Of a DNA stretch of 64,000 nucleotides, positions 13,109 to 24,346 are shown piece after piece. Position 1 is the stretch's first letter. Each line of letters begins with the position of its first letter. Below the pieces are notes generated by a model that saw only the letters and a list, made by a program, of their open reading frames with translations, was not told the origin of the DNA and did no database searches. The position numbers and the translations under genes were made by a program. The DNA comes from Malus domestica (Eukaryota > Streptophyta > Magnoliopsida > Rosales > Rosaceae): NCBI RefSeq assembly GCF_042453785.1, contig NC_091670.1:40125501-40189500 (forward strand), in the 5' to 3' direction.

Positions 13109-16100
13109 ATGATCGTGAGAACGTACGGCCGTCGCAAGGGAGGGGGCATTCCCAGTACTTATTCCGACACAGAGCTAAACGACGCCGTTCACGACGACGA
13201 CGATGTCGGCAGCGATCCCTTCGGATTTTCCCTGTCGCAGCCGCAAGAAAGCAGCGACCCTTTCAATTTCTCGTCTCAGGAGGACTCGTCTTCCGGGTGG
13301 GCCCATTTCGATTCGGACCCCTACGTCACCAAGGACGACTCCTTGAAGCGCTTTCCGCTGGACGGCGTCGTCGCGGGGCGTTCCAAGAAAGCCAAGACTC
13401 GGAAGGAGGTGGTGGGAAAGAACTCCTGCAGGCCGCCACTGCCGCCGTCAATTCTTGCGACTTCGACTTTGATGGAGGCCCAGGAGTTTGGAGAGATGAT
13501 GGAGCACGTGGACGAGGTCAATTTCGCTTTGGATGGGCTCCGGAAGGGTCAGCCGGTTCGGATCAGAAGGGCTAGCTTGCTCTCATTGCTGTCTATTTGT
13601 GGGACGGCGCAGCAGAGGCGGCTTCTCAGGACTCAGGGGTAAGTTAGGCCGACTTTAAACTACTTCTTCATTGGTTCTTGGATATAAAAATCCAATTTTT
13701 GAAATGGGGTTTTGTGAAATATCAAGAATTTCTTGGTGGGGAATTGGAAATGTTAGTTTTAAGTCCTTTTTTTCTCATGGATATTTGAATTTTGGGTATG
13801 TGAGGGTTTGGAATTATAAGTAGTTCTTGATAGGTATGTGGATTTGGAGAGTGTGGTGGTGTGTATTTTAAGTAAACCTTGATTGCATTTCGAGTTTACA
13901 ACTTTACATTGAGGTTTTGGAGATCTGTGGTTAGAGATGCATGGTTTTTATTCGAATTTTGTTTACTGGTATGTGGATGCCTAGCTGTGTTGAATGTATC
14001 CGAGGTTACATGATAGTGCAATAGAAAATTTGATTTGACTGCTAATTTTTCATTTCAAATTATCAAGTGTATTTGCATCTTCGTTGGGGGCCATTTATTC
14101 CCAATATTGTGACACTGTGTAATGATTGCCTACGATATTGTTGTTTATCAAGTTTTTGCTTACTCCTTGTTTCTATCAAAATTGTTGTGTGTTGTTTTAT
14201 GGGTTATAAATTGATCGGTAGTCCCTTCGTTTCAGGATGGCAAAAACAATAATAGAGGCTATAATGGGTCTCAGCTTTGATGATTCACCCAGCAATCTGG
14301 CTGCTGCAACTATTTTCTATGTTTTGACAAGTGATGTAAGTCATTTAGTATTCGAAAAGTGATGATTCTAACTTGAAGTTTTTATCATTATCAGTACCTT
14401 TCATGAAGTTTTCTTGTGCACGACTCATGTCTGCTGTGAGTCTGTGATTTTTCAAGAGCACATACAATTAAGTTTATTTTTTTCTTAGTAGTAAACCTAA
14501 GGGATTGTCATCTTTCACTTTTGCAGGGTCAGGATGATCATCTTCTGGAATCACCAAACTGTATTAATTTTTTGATTAGGTTTTGCAAACCAATTGTCTC
14601 AAACACCACTGAAGATAAAGTACCAAAAATTGGACGTAAGCTTCTAGCATTGCGTATCGGTGCTGACATCTCTCAGTGTACGACAAAAAGATTGGACTCC
14701 AGCTCTGCCGCTATCTTTTCCAAAGTTCAAGAAATTCTTGTAGGTTGCAAGGACTTGAAGCCGAGTTGTGCGGATGATGGAGGAATGGAAAAGCCGGAGT
14801 TATGCCCAAAATGGATAGCTTTGCTGACTATTGAGAAAGCTTGCTTATCTACTATTTCTCTTGAAGGTCTGTTTCTGTGTTGAAGCTGATGGTTTTTTGG
14901 TTATGATGCACATTGCTATGTTTAATTTAGTCAGGATCTCAAGCATTCATAAGATTGTATTTAATGTTTAATTTAGGCATGAGATTATGCACAATGTAGA
15001 ACACCACATGGTTGCTTGAACTATTTCATTTGTGTTAAAACATCAACTGTGCATTATAATTTACTATGTTCTGATGACTATGCAATAGATTTTCAAATAA
15101 TTCTTCTTTAATCCTGGGTTGGGATGAGTAGGTAACTATCATGTTTTGTTTTGTTTTACATCCTTATTATTTTTCATTTTCGTCCTTTTATTTATTCCTG
15201 ATTGTTTTGTTTGTCTTCGCCTGCACTTTCAGAAACCACTGGCGCAGTAAGGAAGTTGGGGTGCAACTTTAAGGAAAAATTACGAGAGCTTGGAGGTCTT
15301 GATGCTGTATTTGAGGTGACCATGGGTTGCCATTCCAATATGGAGGTGTGAACCTGTATGTTTGTTTGATCTCATTGTCTGTTTCATCATATCAGAACTT
15401 ACATTCTGTGAAAAAATAATGCATGCCATGGTAAAGAACCAAAATGATAGTGAGCAGCCTTACTTGTATTAGGTTCACAAGTTTCTTCTGTTTCTTCACC
15501 TATATGCTTCTTTAGTTTATGAGCAACACTGACTACACATTATAGTAATAATTGGGCAGTTATCTATTTGATAGCATCATCTTCTTTATTGTTCATTGTA
15601 GTTCCTGATTTTCTTCTTGGAGTAACATGAGTGGTTTTGCATGCTAACAATATCACTTCTCAATCATGAATTTATGGAATTTATGTCTGCTTTTGAACAA
15701 TTTGTTTATGGTGGTGCTATCCACACATCCCTTTTTACCTCCCACACAACCTTGTTAAATTCTGTCCTTTGATATTCTTCAATTCATTCCATCTGATGGC
15801 CGGAAATTGAGAGGTGTGTGGAACATAAAAAGAGGTATGTGGATATAACCACACTTGTTTTATTTCTTTATTACATGCACATCATGAATGTTGAGTTGTG
15901 ATAAGTTGGTAACGAACCATAGTCACGACTCACAATATAACTATTTCCTTATATACTTTGTTGGTTTTTCATTTGAAACCTGGGGTCTATATGGTACTCA
16001 ATTGTTATTGGGGAAATTGCCTTTTTAAGCAGAAGAAACTAATATGCAGGGTTGGCTAAAAGATAGCTCACATTCTATTTGGGAAAAGGAAATCGACATG

Positions 16101-19100
16101 GTGCGGAGCCTGGTTCTTCTTTTGAAATGTTTGAAGATCATGGAAAATGCGACATTCCTAAGTAAAGAGAATCAGGTAATTTTACTGTGATTTACTCCCT
16201 CTCTGTCCCTCCCTCCTCTGTCCGTTGGTCTGTCTGTCTCTGTATCTCTCTCACGCTTATCTTCTCCTTTTTAGTTTGTAAAAATCATACTGCATTATGA
16301 TGTTGGATTATTGTTAACTATTGAAAGGGGTAATAAATCTCCACATCCATGTTTTCTAAACAGAGCCATTTGCTAGAAATGAAAAGGAAGTTGGATCCCA
16401 TGGCAATTCCTATGTCTTTTACAGAACTTGTTATAAGTGCCATCAATATTCTATCAGGTAACTATTAGTTTTTGGAGTTACGTTTGATTCTTAATCTTTT
16501 TGGCTTTCTGATAATTAATGGTATTGTTTTCTAGGGCTTTATCTACAGGAAAGTTCCTCATCTGCCTCTAATGACGAAAAGTCTTATAGTCTCTCTAATG
16601 GGGTTGAACATGTTTCTAAGAAGAGATCTGATATATGTCAGAGCAATCAGGTAATGTCAACGCCTTGCTCAGTGTATACTATATCCAGTTCGGAAACTAC
16701 CAGCACCTCCATGGCTGATGCTTATTCATTGAAGACAAGACTCAATTCTTCTAGAAATGGTTCTTCCAATGGTGTATCAAGCCATGTAAGCAGTGGAATC
16801 AGTAAATTTAGCAATCTTACCACGAAGAATGCTGGTCTCAGACGGCGATCCTCTAACTTTGACAACTCCAAAATTGATCTTTCAGAAGAGAGTCAAGATC
16901 CTTTCGCATTTAGCGAAGATTCCAGGATGGATGCTGATCTCAGTCAGAGATCCTATATTTCCCAAGACTCCAAAACTGATCTTTCACAGGAGAGTCAAGA
17001 TCCTTTTGCATTTGATGAAAATGATTATAAACCTTCTAAGTGGGACAAGTTATCTGGCAAGAAAAAGTTCTCTCTTTCGCAGGAGAATGCGACAGCATAC
17101 AGAGAAATTGATGACATTTGTCAATTGCAGCTTATTATGAGCCAAGAAGCATCAAGTAATGGAGAAAACCATCAGACACAAGAGACAACCTGTTCAGGTG
17201 CTGTTAGCAGAGAAGGTTCCAGTATTGTAGCTGACTGCCTTCTTACTGCTGTCAAGGTAATTCGGCAGTCCACTATATTAAACCTTTTTCACATCACATT
17301 GAACTTTTGTGGCTCTTCCTGTCAAAATCTATGCAGTTGAGGATGGGGCGGTGGTGTTACTGGTGTACAATGTAGTCTTTTTTGTTCTCTTGATCAGATG
17401 CAGGGTTTATTTTTAGATTCATTAGTTACTGTTTACTGTTATCATGGTCTACTATCAACTCTCAACTATGACTTGTTCAGTGATTTTTCCAGTGTAACTT
17501 TTGTGTTTATTAATACTCATCAGCTGTTTGATGATTTTGGCTACTCATATTAATGGAAGACCGCCTTTTCAATGAATCAAAATCCCATCATCCATGCAGT
17601 GTGTTGGAACACAGAAAAAGCCATTAAACTGTGCGGACTCATAAAAATTTTTCTTGGCAGGTTCTGATGAACTTAGCAAATGATAATCCTGTTGGGTGTC
17701 AGCAAATTGCTGCCTATGGAGGACTGGAAACCTTGTCTTCCTTGATTGCCAACCACTTTCCATCTTTCAACTCATTATCGTCTCCCTTCAGCGAGAGAAG
17801 TGAGAATACTTCCAGCATTGAACTTGACCATCAGAATGATAAACGTCTCACTGATCAAGAGCTGGACTTTCTTGTTGCTATTTTAGGCCTGCTTGTGAAC
17901 TTAGTGGAGAAAAATGGCCAAAACAGGTTACTTTCCATCTCATTTTTTGTCCATCTGTTTATACATTCTCATTTTAACAACCGACCTCCATTTTTTAGCT
18001 CAATTTATAGTTCAATCAAGAGAACAAGTTACCACATTCAATTTTTTAGCTCAATTTTTTAGCTCCAATGAAGTGGTATCGTTGAGAGAGTGAAAATGTC
18101 TTCCACATTCTATTCTTATAGAGTCCAAATTGCTTCTTAATTTGGTGTATCAGAGATGCTCCTTTTAAAGTATCTGGAATAATATGCATGAATACATTAC
18201 TGTTAGGCCAGTTTTGAATAATTGTATAGATAGGGTGAGGGGTCTGTACAAGAATTTGTCCAATATTTTTGTTTACATCTGTGTGGAAATAATGGCAGGG
18301 TTATGGAAGGGAATGCTCCCATTAAACAACTTGTAGATACAAAAAAAATTTAGTCAGTGAAAGTTGCTATATTGTAATCGTAGTGCTTGTGCTGTGGATT
18401 AACTAGTCTTAGTTTCCAATTCTTTATAAATCATTCTGCCGCATTAGGACTGTCATGCTCGTAAATTTAAGAAACTTGCTTTTCATCCAGATCGCGTCTT
18501 GCAGCAGCTAGTGTTCACTTACCTAGTTCGGAAGGGTTTAAAGAGGAGAGTCGCAAGGATCTAATTCTGCTAATCTGCTCTATCTTTCTAGCCAACCAAG
18601 GTGCAGGCGAGGGAGGTGGAGAAGAAATGGTTTTACCAGTGAGTGACATGTTCTTGTTGACTATGGAAATTTCAGTTTTGTTGTTTAAGTTGTGATTTCT
18701 TGAAAACACAAGTGCCTGCCTCCTAATGATTTTACCACTTCGCCTTCAGACTGATGAGGCAGCTGTCTTACAAGGAGAACAGGAAGCAGAGAAAATGATA
18801 GTAGAAGCTTATTCTGCCCTGCTTCTAGCGTTTCTTTCAACTGAGAGGTAGGTTTGTTTGCTCTCTTTCCTGTTTATCAAGCACATCGTTGTGCGTATTC
18901 TCATCTGAATTTGTTTGCTGTCCTCAGTAAGAGCATACGTGATGCAATTTCTGACTGTCTCCCAGACCGCAACCTGGCTATCCTAGTACCTGTGTTGGAC
19001 AGATTTGTGGTATGTGTATTAAGTTCTAAACCATGATATATATGATGTTAGAGCTTAACAGAACGAAATTTGTCGATGCCAAGTTATGCTAGAATTGAAA

Positions 19101-19274
19101 CATCAAAAAATTGGTGCACGTAGTTTGTTAACTGACGGAAAGTTATAGTTGCTCTTATGTGATTATATATATCTATGATTTCTTCCTCAGGCATTCCATT
19201 TGACGCTAAACATGATATCGCCCGAGACGCATAAAGCTGTGAGCGAAGTAATTGAATCATGTAGGATACGGTGA
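13109..19274 (+). CDS. WAPL: Wings apart-like protein (WAPL), cohesin release factor, 12 coding exons
   Basis: WAPL is a nuclear protein that opens the cohesin ring and removes it from chromosomes in mitosis and meiosis. Coding exons are 13109-13638, 14236-14335, 14527-14866, 15233-15345, 16050-16175, 16364-16457, 16535-17256, 17661-17926, 18491-18638, 18750-18847, 18928-19009 and 19191-19274. All borders are GT-AG, phases agree, and the product is 900 aa, similar in size to Arabidopsis WAPL1. Family landmarks include RTYGRRK at the N-terminus, EAQEFGEMMEHVDEVNFALD and RRASLLSLLSIC in the first exon, DQELDFLVAILGLLVNLVEK in the conserved WAPL domain and AFHLTLNMISPETHKAV at the C-terminus. 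Four DPF-x-F motifs lie in the disordered parts: residues 36-40 and 50-54, plus two in exon 7 encoded at 16897-16911 and 16999-17013. No break was seen. The 3'UTR runs to roughly 19550. Confidence 0.94.
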
Positions 19275-19600
19275 GAGCTTGAGAGATGGACGAGAATCCT
19301 GTACAGATTTGGCTTTCCTTTTAGAAAAATGGTTGCTTACCCATCTCCACGACGCTCACCGAGCCTGGATTCAGGTGCACGCCATGTTTAGCTGACTGCA
19401 GGCAGGCCTGTTTGCTTTGTATTTTTTTTAGGTTTTGGTCTTCCTTCCCTCTGTCACGCTATTCTTTTGTCTCCTTTTTTCTTGTCCCACCATTTTTAAG
19501 TAGGTCAGAGACCATACTTGTATACGAAGAATAATAGCTTAATGAAAATGTCTTGCTTTCCTTGTAATTAACATTTATTCCTTTTGTTTTGCCCATTATT
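19275..19600 (+). other. WAPL 3'UTR and downstream flank
   Basis: This stretch follows the WAPL stop codon. Much of it (from about 19335) is duplicated near 30270-30309 and 31100-31340, where it is split by a transposon. It therefore marks the left edge of the segmental duplication that built the TNL cluster. Confidence 0.7.
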
Positions 19601-19609
19601 TTTTCTTTT

Positions 19610-19987
19610 GGCTTAAATGTCAAAATGGTCATTGTGGTTTACTCTGTCAACCAATTTAGTTCCCGTGTTTTCAATTTGGCCAAATTGGTCCCTGTTTTTA
19701 TATCTGTTAGCCAATTCAAGACATTCCATTAAATGACCGGTAAAATTGACATATGTCAAGCACGTGAGAGGACAAAAACATAATACGGTGCCTATCTTTA
19801 GAAATTCATGTTTCATTTGATTCACTTGAGTATTATGTGATTTACGACATGTCAATTTTAATTGTCTTTTAATAGATTGTCTTGAATTTGGTAACAGATG
19901 TAAACCCAGAGACCAAATTGGCCAAATTGAAAATACAAGGACAAATTAGCCAACAGGTAGAACACAAAACATTTTGATATTTAAGCC
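19610..19987. mobile_element. Mutator-like MITE, copy 1
   Basis: A 378-bp element begins GGCTTAAATGTCAAAATGG and its right end read inward is GGCTTAAATATCAAAATG. It is flanked by the 9-bp direct repeat TTTTCTTTT (19601-19609 and 19988-19996). A 9-bp duplication points to the Mutator superfamily. The same element at the same relative position (31350-31738) in the duplicated block shows the insertion preceded the duplication. Confidence 0.82.
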
Positions 19988-20302
19988 TTTTCTTTTTGTC
20001 GTCCCAATAATAAGTATAATGTTATCTAAATCCTGCGGTCTACGAAAATTGTGGTCACTCACCATTTGTGGTCTCAATCTAATTGTAGGTGGCCATTTAA
20101 TTTTTATTATTGTATTTTCGCTTTCGCAGCTGAATTAAGATCGGCTCCACTTTGCATCGTTAACATTAATTCCGAAACGCTTGGGTTTATAAGTAGGACT
20201 TCTCAAATTGTACAAGAACTTAAATTCAGTGACTTTATGTGGACCTTAATTTAACCAAATTGGCTAGAGTTGTGTGCTTCAATTCTCCGAGTTGGGTTTA
20301 TA

Positions 20303-20366
20303 AGGATGGAACGAGAAACATTACAAGCCGCAAGAGAATTACAAAGTTTGCCTTCTGCATAAGATT
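20303..20366 (+). pseudogene. Remnant of an F-box-associated gene, 3' end only
   Basis: About 60 bp matches the 3' end of the F-box-like fragment at 32160-32686 in the duplicated block. The rest of that fragment is missing here, so this copy suffered an internal deletion (or the other copy an insertion). It ends beside the epoxide hydrolase pseudogene on the opposite strand. Confidence 0.6.
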
Positions 20367-22328
20367 TCATCTCTGGCCATCTTCAAGCAAAGCATCAGTG
20401 TTCGAAATGTGCTTTCGGAGGAAGGTGAGGATCAGCTGATTGACCTCGTCAGGCAACTGTTCTTGAACAAAATGCGTTCCTTGGGGAAGAAATACAATCT
20501 CTGAATTAGGGGCAAACTCTTTGACCTTTCCACTGTTTATGTAATCCTCTATCCCTGGAAATTTGTTCGAATAATCCTTGCCTCCCCGTATAAGAAGTGC
20601 CGGAGCTTTAACTACTGGATCTGATACAGCTTGGTAGAATGCTAGGTGCGATCGTTCGTTTCACATTAGTTAGTTTTCATCAACAGTTAAAGAGTATGTG
20701 ACAGCATAAACCACTTGATCAACTGCATTACCTGTATGGAACTTGCAGCGCTGTTCCGAAACCTGATTTCTCATACAAAGCTCCATATGCTGCAAGATCT
20801 TGCTCACTGAACCAAGGGGGAAGAGGCGTAGATGGATCCACGAGGTCCATAATCTCCTGGTCTTCTGCAGCTATTGGTATTTCGCTTCTGGAGAACAGGA
20901 TGTAAACATTACGAACAACTGTTTTTGCATCAAGGCGCCCAAAATCAGCCTCTGCCCGTCCAGGTTCCTGCAACAGAGGTAACAGTTAGTTGCAAAACTC
21001 GCAAGCAAATCATGCTTGCAAAAGTATAGAACATATAACAAGGTAAATGCACACCTGCCATCTTGAAATGTAGAGACCTTCTGGGAGAGATTTATCGATT
21101 CTACGAGGGCCTGGTGGCATGATTGGCGCTCCCATCGTTACAACGCCTAAGACCCTCTCCGCGTGCAGAAGGGAAAATAATGTCGCCACCCCAACTCCAA
21201 AATCTTTTGCAATTAGGAAAACCTATGCATATTTGAATACAATTTTTAGAGCCTTAAATCTTGAATACAGTTACCAACTAGCTCTTATGTGTAGTGATAC
21301 TACGGATCCCTACTCCAATTACAACAACAAAGCTTTATTCCACTAAGTGGAGTTGGCTGTATGAATCCTAGTACGCCACTCCCCTTGGTTTTGCATCAAG
21401 TCTTCCGTTAGTTGTACTCTCCATATCTTTTTTTAGAGTCTCTTTTCAAATCTTCCTAGGTCTTCCTCACCCTTGTCTCATAAGCACATCTTCTAATCAG
21501 AGCATCCATGCTCCTATAGGTCTTTGTTTCACGTGTCAAATTCACCTTAACCGATTTTCTCACATCTTATCTTCAATTACAGCCACTCCTATTTTACCTT
21601 AGATAATCTCGTTTTTAATCCTATTCTTTCACATATGCTCCCTTCAATTACTAAATTTAAAAAGAAAAAAAAGAATCCATTAACAATGAATTAACTTTCT
21701 TTTGAACAAATTAGTACTAATGACAAGAAATATTTTGGAGATGCCACTGCAATCGCATTCGAAACTAATTATTTGCCGACATGCATAACAATGACATCTT
21801 GTTGTCCGTAAGTTTGTTTTAACTTCTACCAAAACAAAAGGGAGAAAGACTTGTGTAATTAAGCAAATTAATCGGAATTAATAATTAGGGAGAAGAATCC
21901 GGAGACAAGGATTCTTTCAAACAAGTACCTTGGGAATAGCAAGGAAATCAAGAATTCCAAGGATGTCACTGGCGAGGTCACGGTACGAGGTCTTCTCGGA
22001 TTGGGGAGGCGGGTCGGATAGTCCGTATCCGCGGTAGTCGGGAGCGATGGCCCGGAAGCCGGCGTCGGCTACCGCAATCATCTGGTGCCGCCACGAGTAC
22101 CAAATTTCCGGGAAACCGTGCAGGAACACGACCACATTGGAGCCTATGAAAAACAAAAAAAAAAGAAGACGGCGATCGATCGATTGCGTTTGTGTTCGAT
22201 TTTATTAAAAATAATAAATGGTGTGCGCGAGAGGAAGTGGGGAGGAAGATAATCTGACCTGTTCCGATGTCGGCGACGTGGAGCTTGAGGCCTTGTACGG
22301 TTATGTACTTGTGCCGGATTTGCTCCAT
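20367..22328 (-). pseudogene. Soluble epoxide hydrolase-like gene, copy 1 (broken at last exon border)
   Basis: An alpha/beta-hydrolase of the plant soluble epoxide hydrolase family, which opens lipid epoxides to diols. Exons are 22328-22259, 22143-21929, 21222-21055, 20967-20732 and a remaining last-exon piece 20630-20367. Visible features are the oxyanion-hole motif HGFPEIW, the nucleophile context AKDFGV (Asp), and RWQEPGRAEADFGRLD in the cap. The C-terminal GTHFVQEQ holds the likely catalytic His. Relative to copy 2 (32790-34395), about 67 bp covering the last intron acceptor and the first codons of the last exon (about RAIRDEFA) are deleted. The nearest remaining AG puts the last exon out of frame, so the catalytic His would be lost. 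The other exons read cleanly, so inactivation looks recent. Mis-splicing to a shorter product is possible. Confidence 0.82.
21308..21660 (-). mobile_element. 3' end of an RTE-type LINE in the epoxide hydrolase intron
   Basis: On the minus strand this ends in ...TTTGTTGTTGTAATTGG, and the sequence before it resembles the common 3' portion of plant RTE-like LINEs, whose ORF2 end precedes a TTG-repeat tail. It sits in the intron between exons 2 and 3. In the duplicated copy only a short stub of it (about 33757-33786) remains. The family call is from memory of the conserved tail, with no reverse-transcriptase domain visible here. Confidence 0.6.
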
Positions 22329-22833
22329 TTCAGGTGGTTTTTCAGACAAGACAGTGTGTACGAAAAAGACAAGACAAATTAATGAAAGAGAAAATACCAG
22401 TCAGTTGACGTTGACTGTTTATCCAAAACGACATGTCGCTTTCACGCAGTATCTGAAAAACTAAAAAAAGCGGCTGCTTTTCTCGCACAAGACTGACATA
22501 CCCTGATCTCGCGCGCGGCAGACCGAATTGACTCAGCGAGTTTACGATCGCCTGAAAAAGGCGGGATCTTTTCAAATTTTACAAGCCCTTTAAATGCCTC
22601 GACTCTCTTGCTTTTGTCCGGCGAGTTGGTTATCCGAATATATCTAACCAGCGAAACCCTCAGATTTTTGAATATTTTCAGGTGACGTATTAATTTGATT
22701 TAATATTATCCTTTTGTTCGAGTACCGGAAATTTAAGTATTAAAACGGGTGAAAACTAAATACCCTTTTGGGTTTTGAGCAAGTTTTGCTGTAATTTGAA
22801 GAGATTAAGACATACAGGAAGGGACAGCAGATA

Positions 22834-23166
22834 ATGGCAGAGTTAGAAAATTTGCTATTGGAGGCTGCAGGAAGAACGAGTTCATCAGGGAAACCGAACT
22901 CATTTGTCTACTCAGCCGCAACTGTGAAGCAGATGATACTATGTGTCAAAGTCCGGTGGACAAAAAGGGGAGGCAGAGGCAATTGAAGAGGCTGATGGAG
23001 CCTTGACAGCAGTGGTGGGAGCAGTACGGGCTGGTATGGCAGCTACTGCGCCGGCTCTGGAAGCTGCAGCTGGCGTCAGAGTCCCAGAGAATGACGGGTG
23101 GAAGCATGCACTGACACTTACAGTTAGCGACTACAAGAGAAGAAGAGGGCTTCTCTGAAATGCGCT
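22834..23166 (+). pseudogene. VIP5/RTF1 (Paf1 complex) pseudogene, internally deleted copy
   Basis: The parent gene encodes the RTF1 subunit of the Paf1 transcription-elongation complex. The copy keeps the start (AELENLLLEAAGRTSSSGK), then jumps to the internal piece NSFVYSAATVKQM and then to the C-terminus, ending VSDYKRRRGLL plus stop at 23156-23158. Most of the coding region, including the Plus3 domain, is missing and the frame shifts between pieces. 5' leader and about 250 bp of 3' flank are also present, and the 3' flank matches that of the longer copy at 40379-43166. It lies between the epoxide hydrolase pseudogene and the 3' end of TNL1. Confidence 0.85.
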
Positions 23167-23675
23167 CGAGCCCGAAGAACAGCCACAGAGGCAATATAGA
23201 CACCATCTCCACCAACAAACTGAACAGGTGGTGCTGGTCTTCAAAGGTAAAAGCTTTAGATTACTTGGAAGTTAAAGCTACAATTACACTTGCTTCGAGC
23301 AGCAAGTGTGATGGCATGTTGGGGTATTTTGCGTTATCGGACGTCTGTATAACGAGCATTGATTCCTAATTTTGAATAAAACATGGCGTGTTTGATTTGT
23401 TCAAAGAGAAATCACAAAATGCGGCTTGTGGGACTTGATATGCAGAACCTTAATAAGATTCCAGTTGTTTCGATAATAAGTCATAAGTTTATACAATTTC
23501 TATTCGACCAAAACTTAAAAATGTATTGACCACCACCGCAACAGTTGAAAATAAAAAGGTATTAACCACACTAAGTGAGTGCATTTTTAAAGAAATAATA
23601 TAACCACACTAAGTGAAAGCTGATCCGTCTCTGTACTCGGTCAAATACTGGCATCAAACCTCAATCTCTAATGCT

Positions 23676-24311
23676 CTATGATAAATAATCGTCAGCTTCG
23701 TCCTTGTCGTCACCATCATCATGATCGGCATGATCATCAACATCGTCATCTTCATGATCGGCATGATCGGCATGATCATCATCATCATTGATAGAAAATT
23801 TGTTGATGGCCTCACCATAAGGGATGGAACCGTAATCAATAGACGAAAAGCTGAAGTTAATACGTTTGTCAGATACTAGACGTACCCCTGTTTTCTCCAC
23901 CCCGATGAACCCAGTCTCAGTGTCTCGGGCTTGTACAATAACATGGACGGAGTCGCCGCCCTCCAATTTGAAGTCTTTGTTTGAGAAATGTCCCATCCAA
24001 AGGTATTCTTCCAAACGAGCAGGCGGGTAGAAATCGGATACATCGGCATGAATGCAAGTGCACTTGGTATGATTGATAACAGAAATGGAATATGTCAAAG
24101 GAGAGTTCAACTCATAAGGACGACAAGAGAAGCACACAGCCAACGCTTTTAAATTATAACCGATTTCATGAGGCAATTGAAAACAGACTCGGTCACCCTT
24201 CTTGTTGACATTATTGAACCAAGTCGGAATATGATTTGCTCGAAGATAAATATATCCAGTACCAGTCCATCCCTATAGCATGTTCAACAAGATTTGTATA
24301 AGGTACATGGC

Positions 24312-24346
<35 letters not shown>

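Noticed and set aside
12746-13112. Upstream frames of 65-120 codons before WAPL
   Set aside because: They sit in the 5'UTR in a different frame and lack family resemblance; the MIVRTYGRRK start at 13109 matches WAPL.
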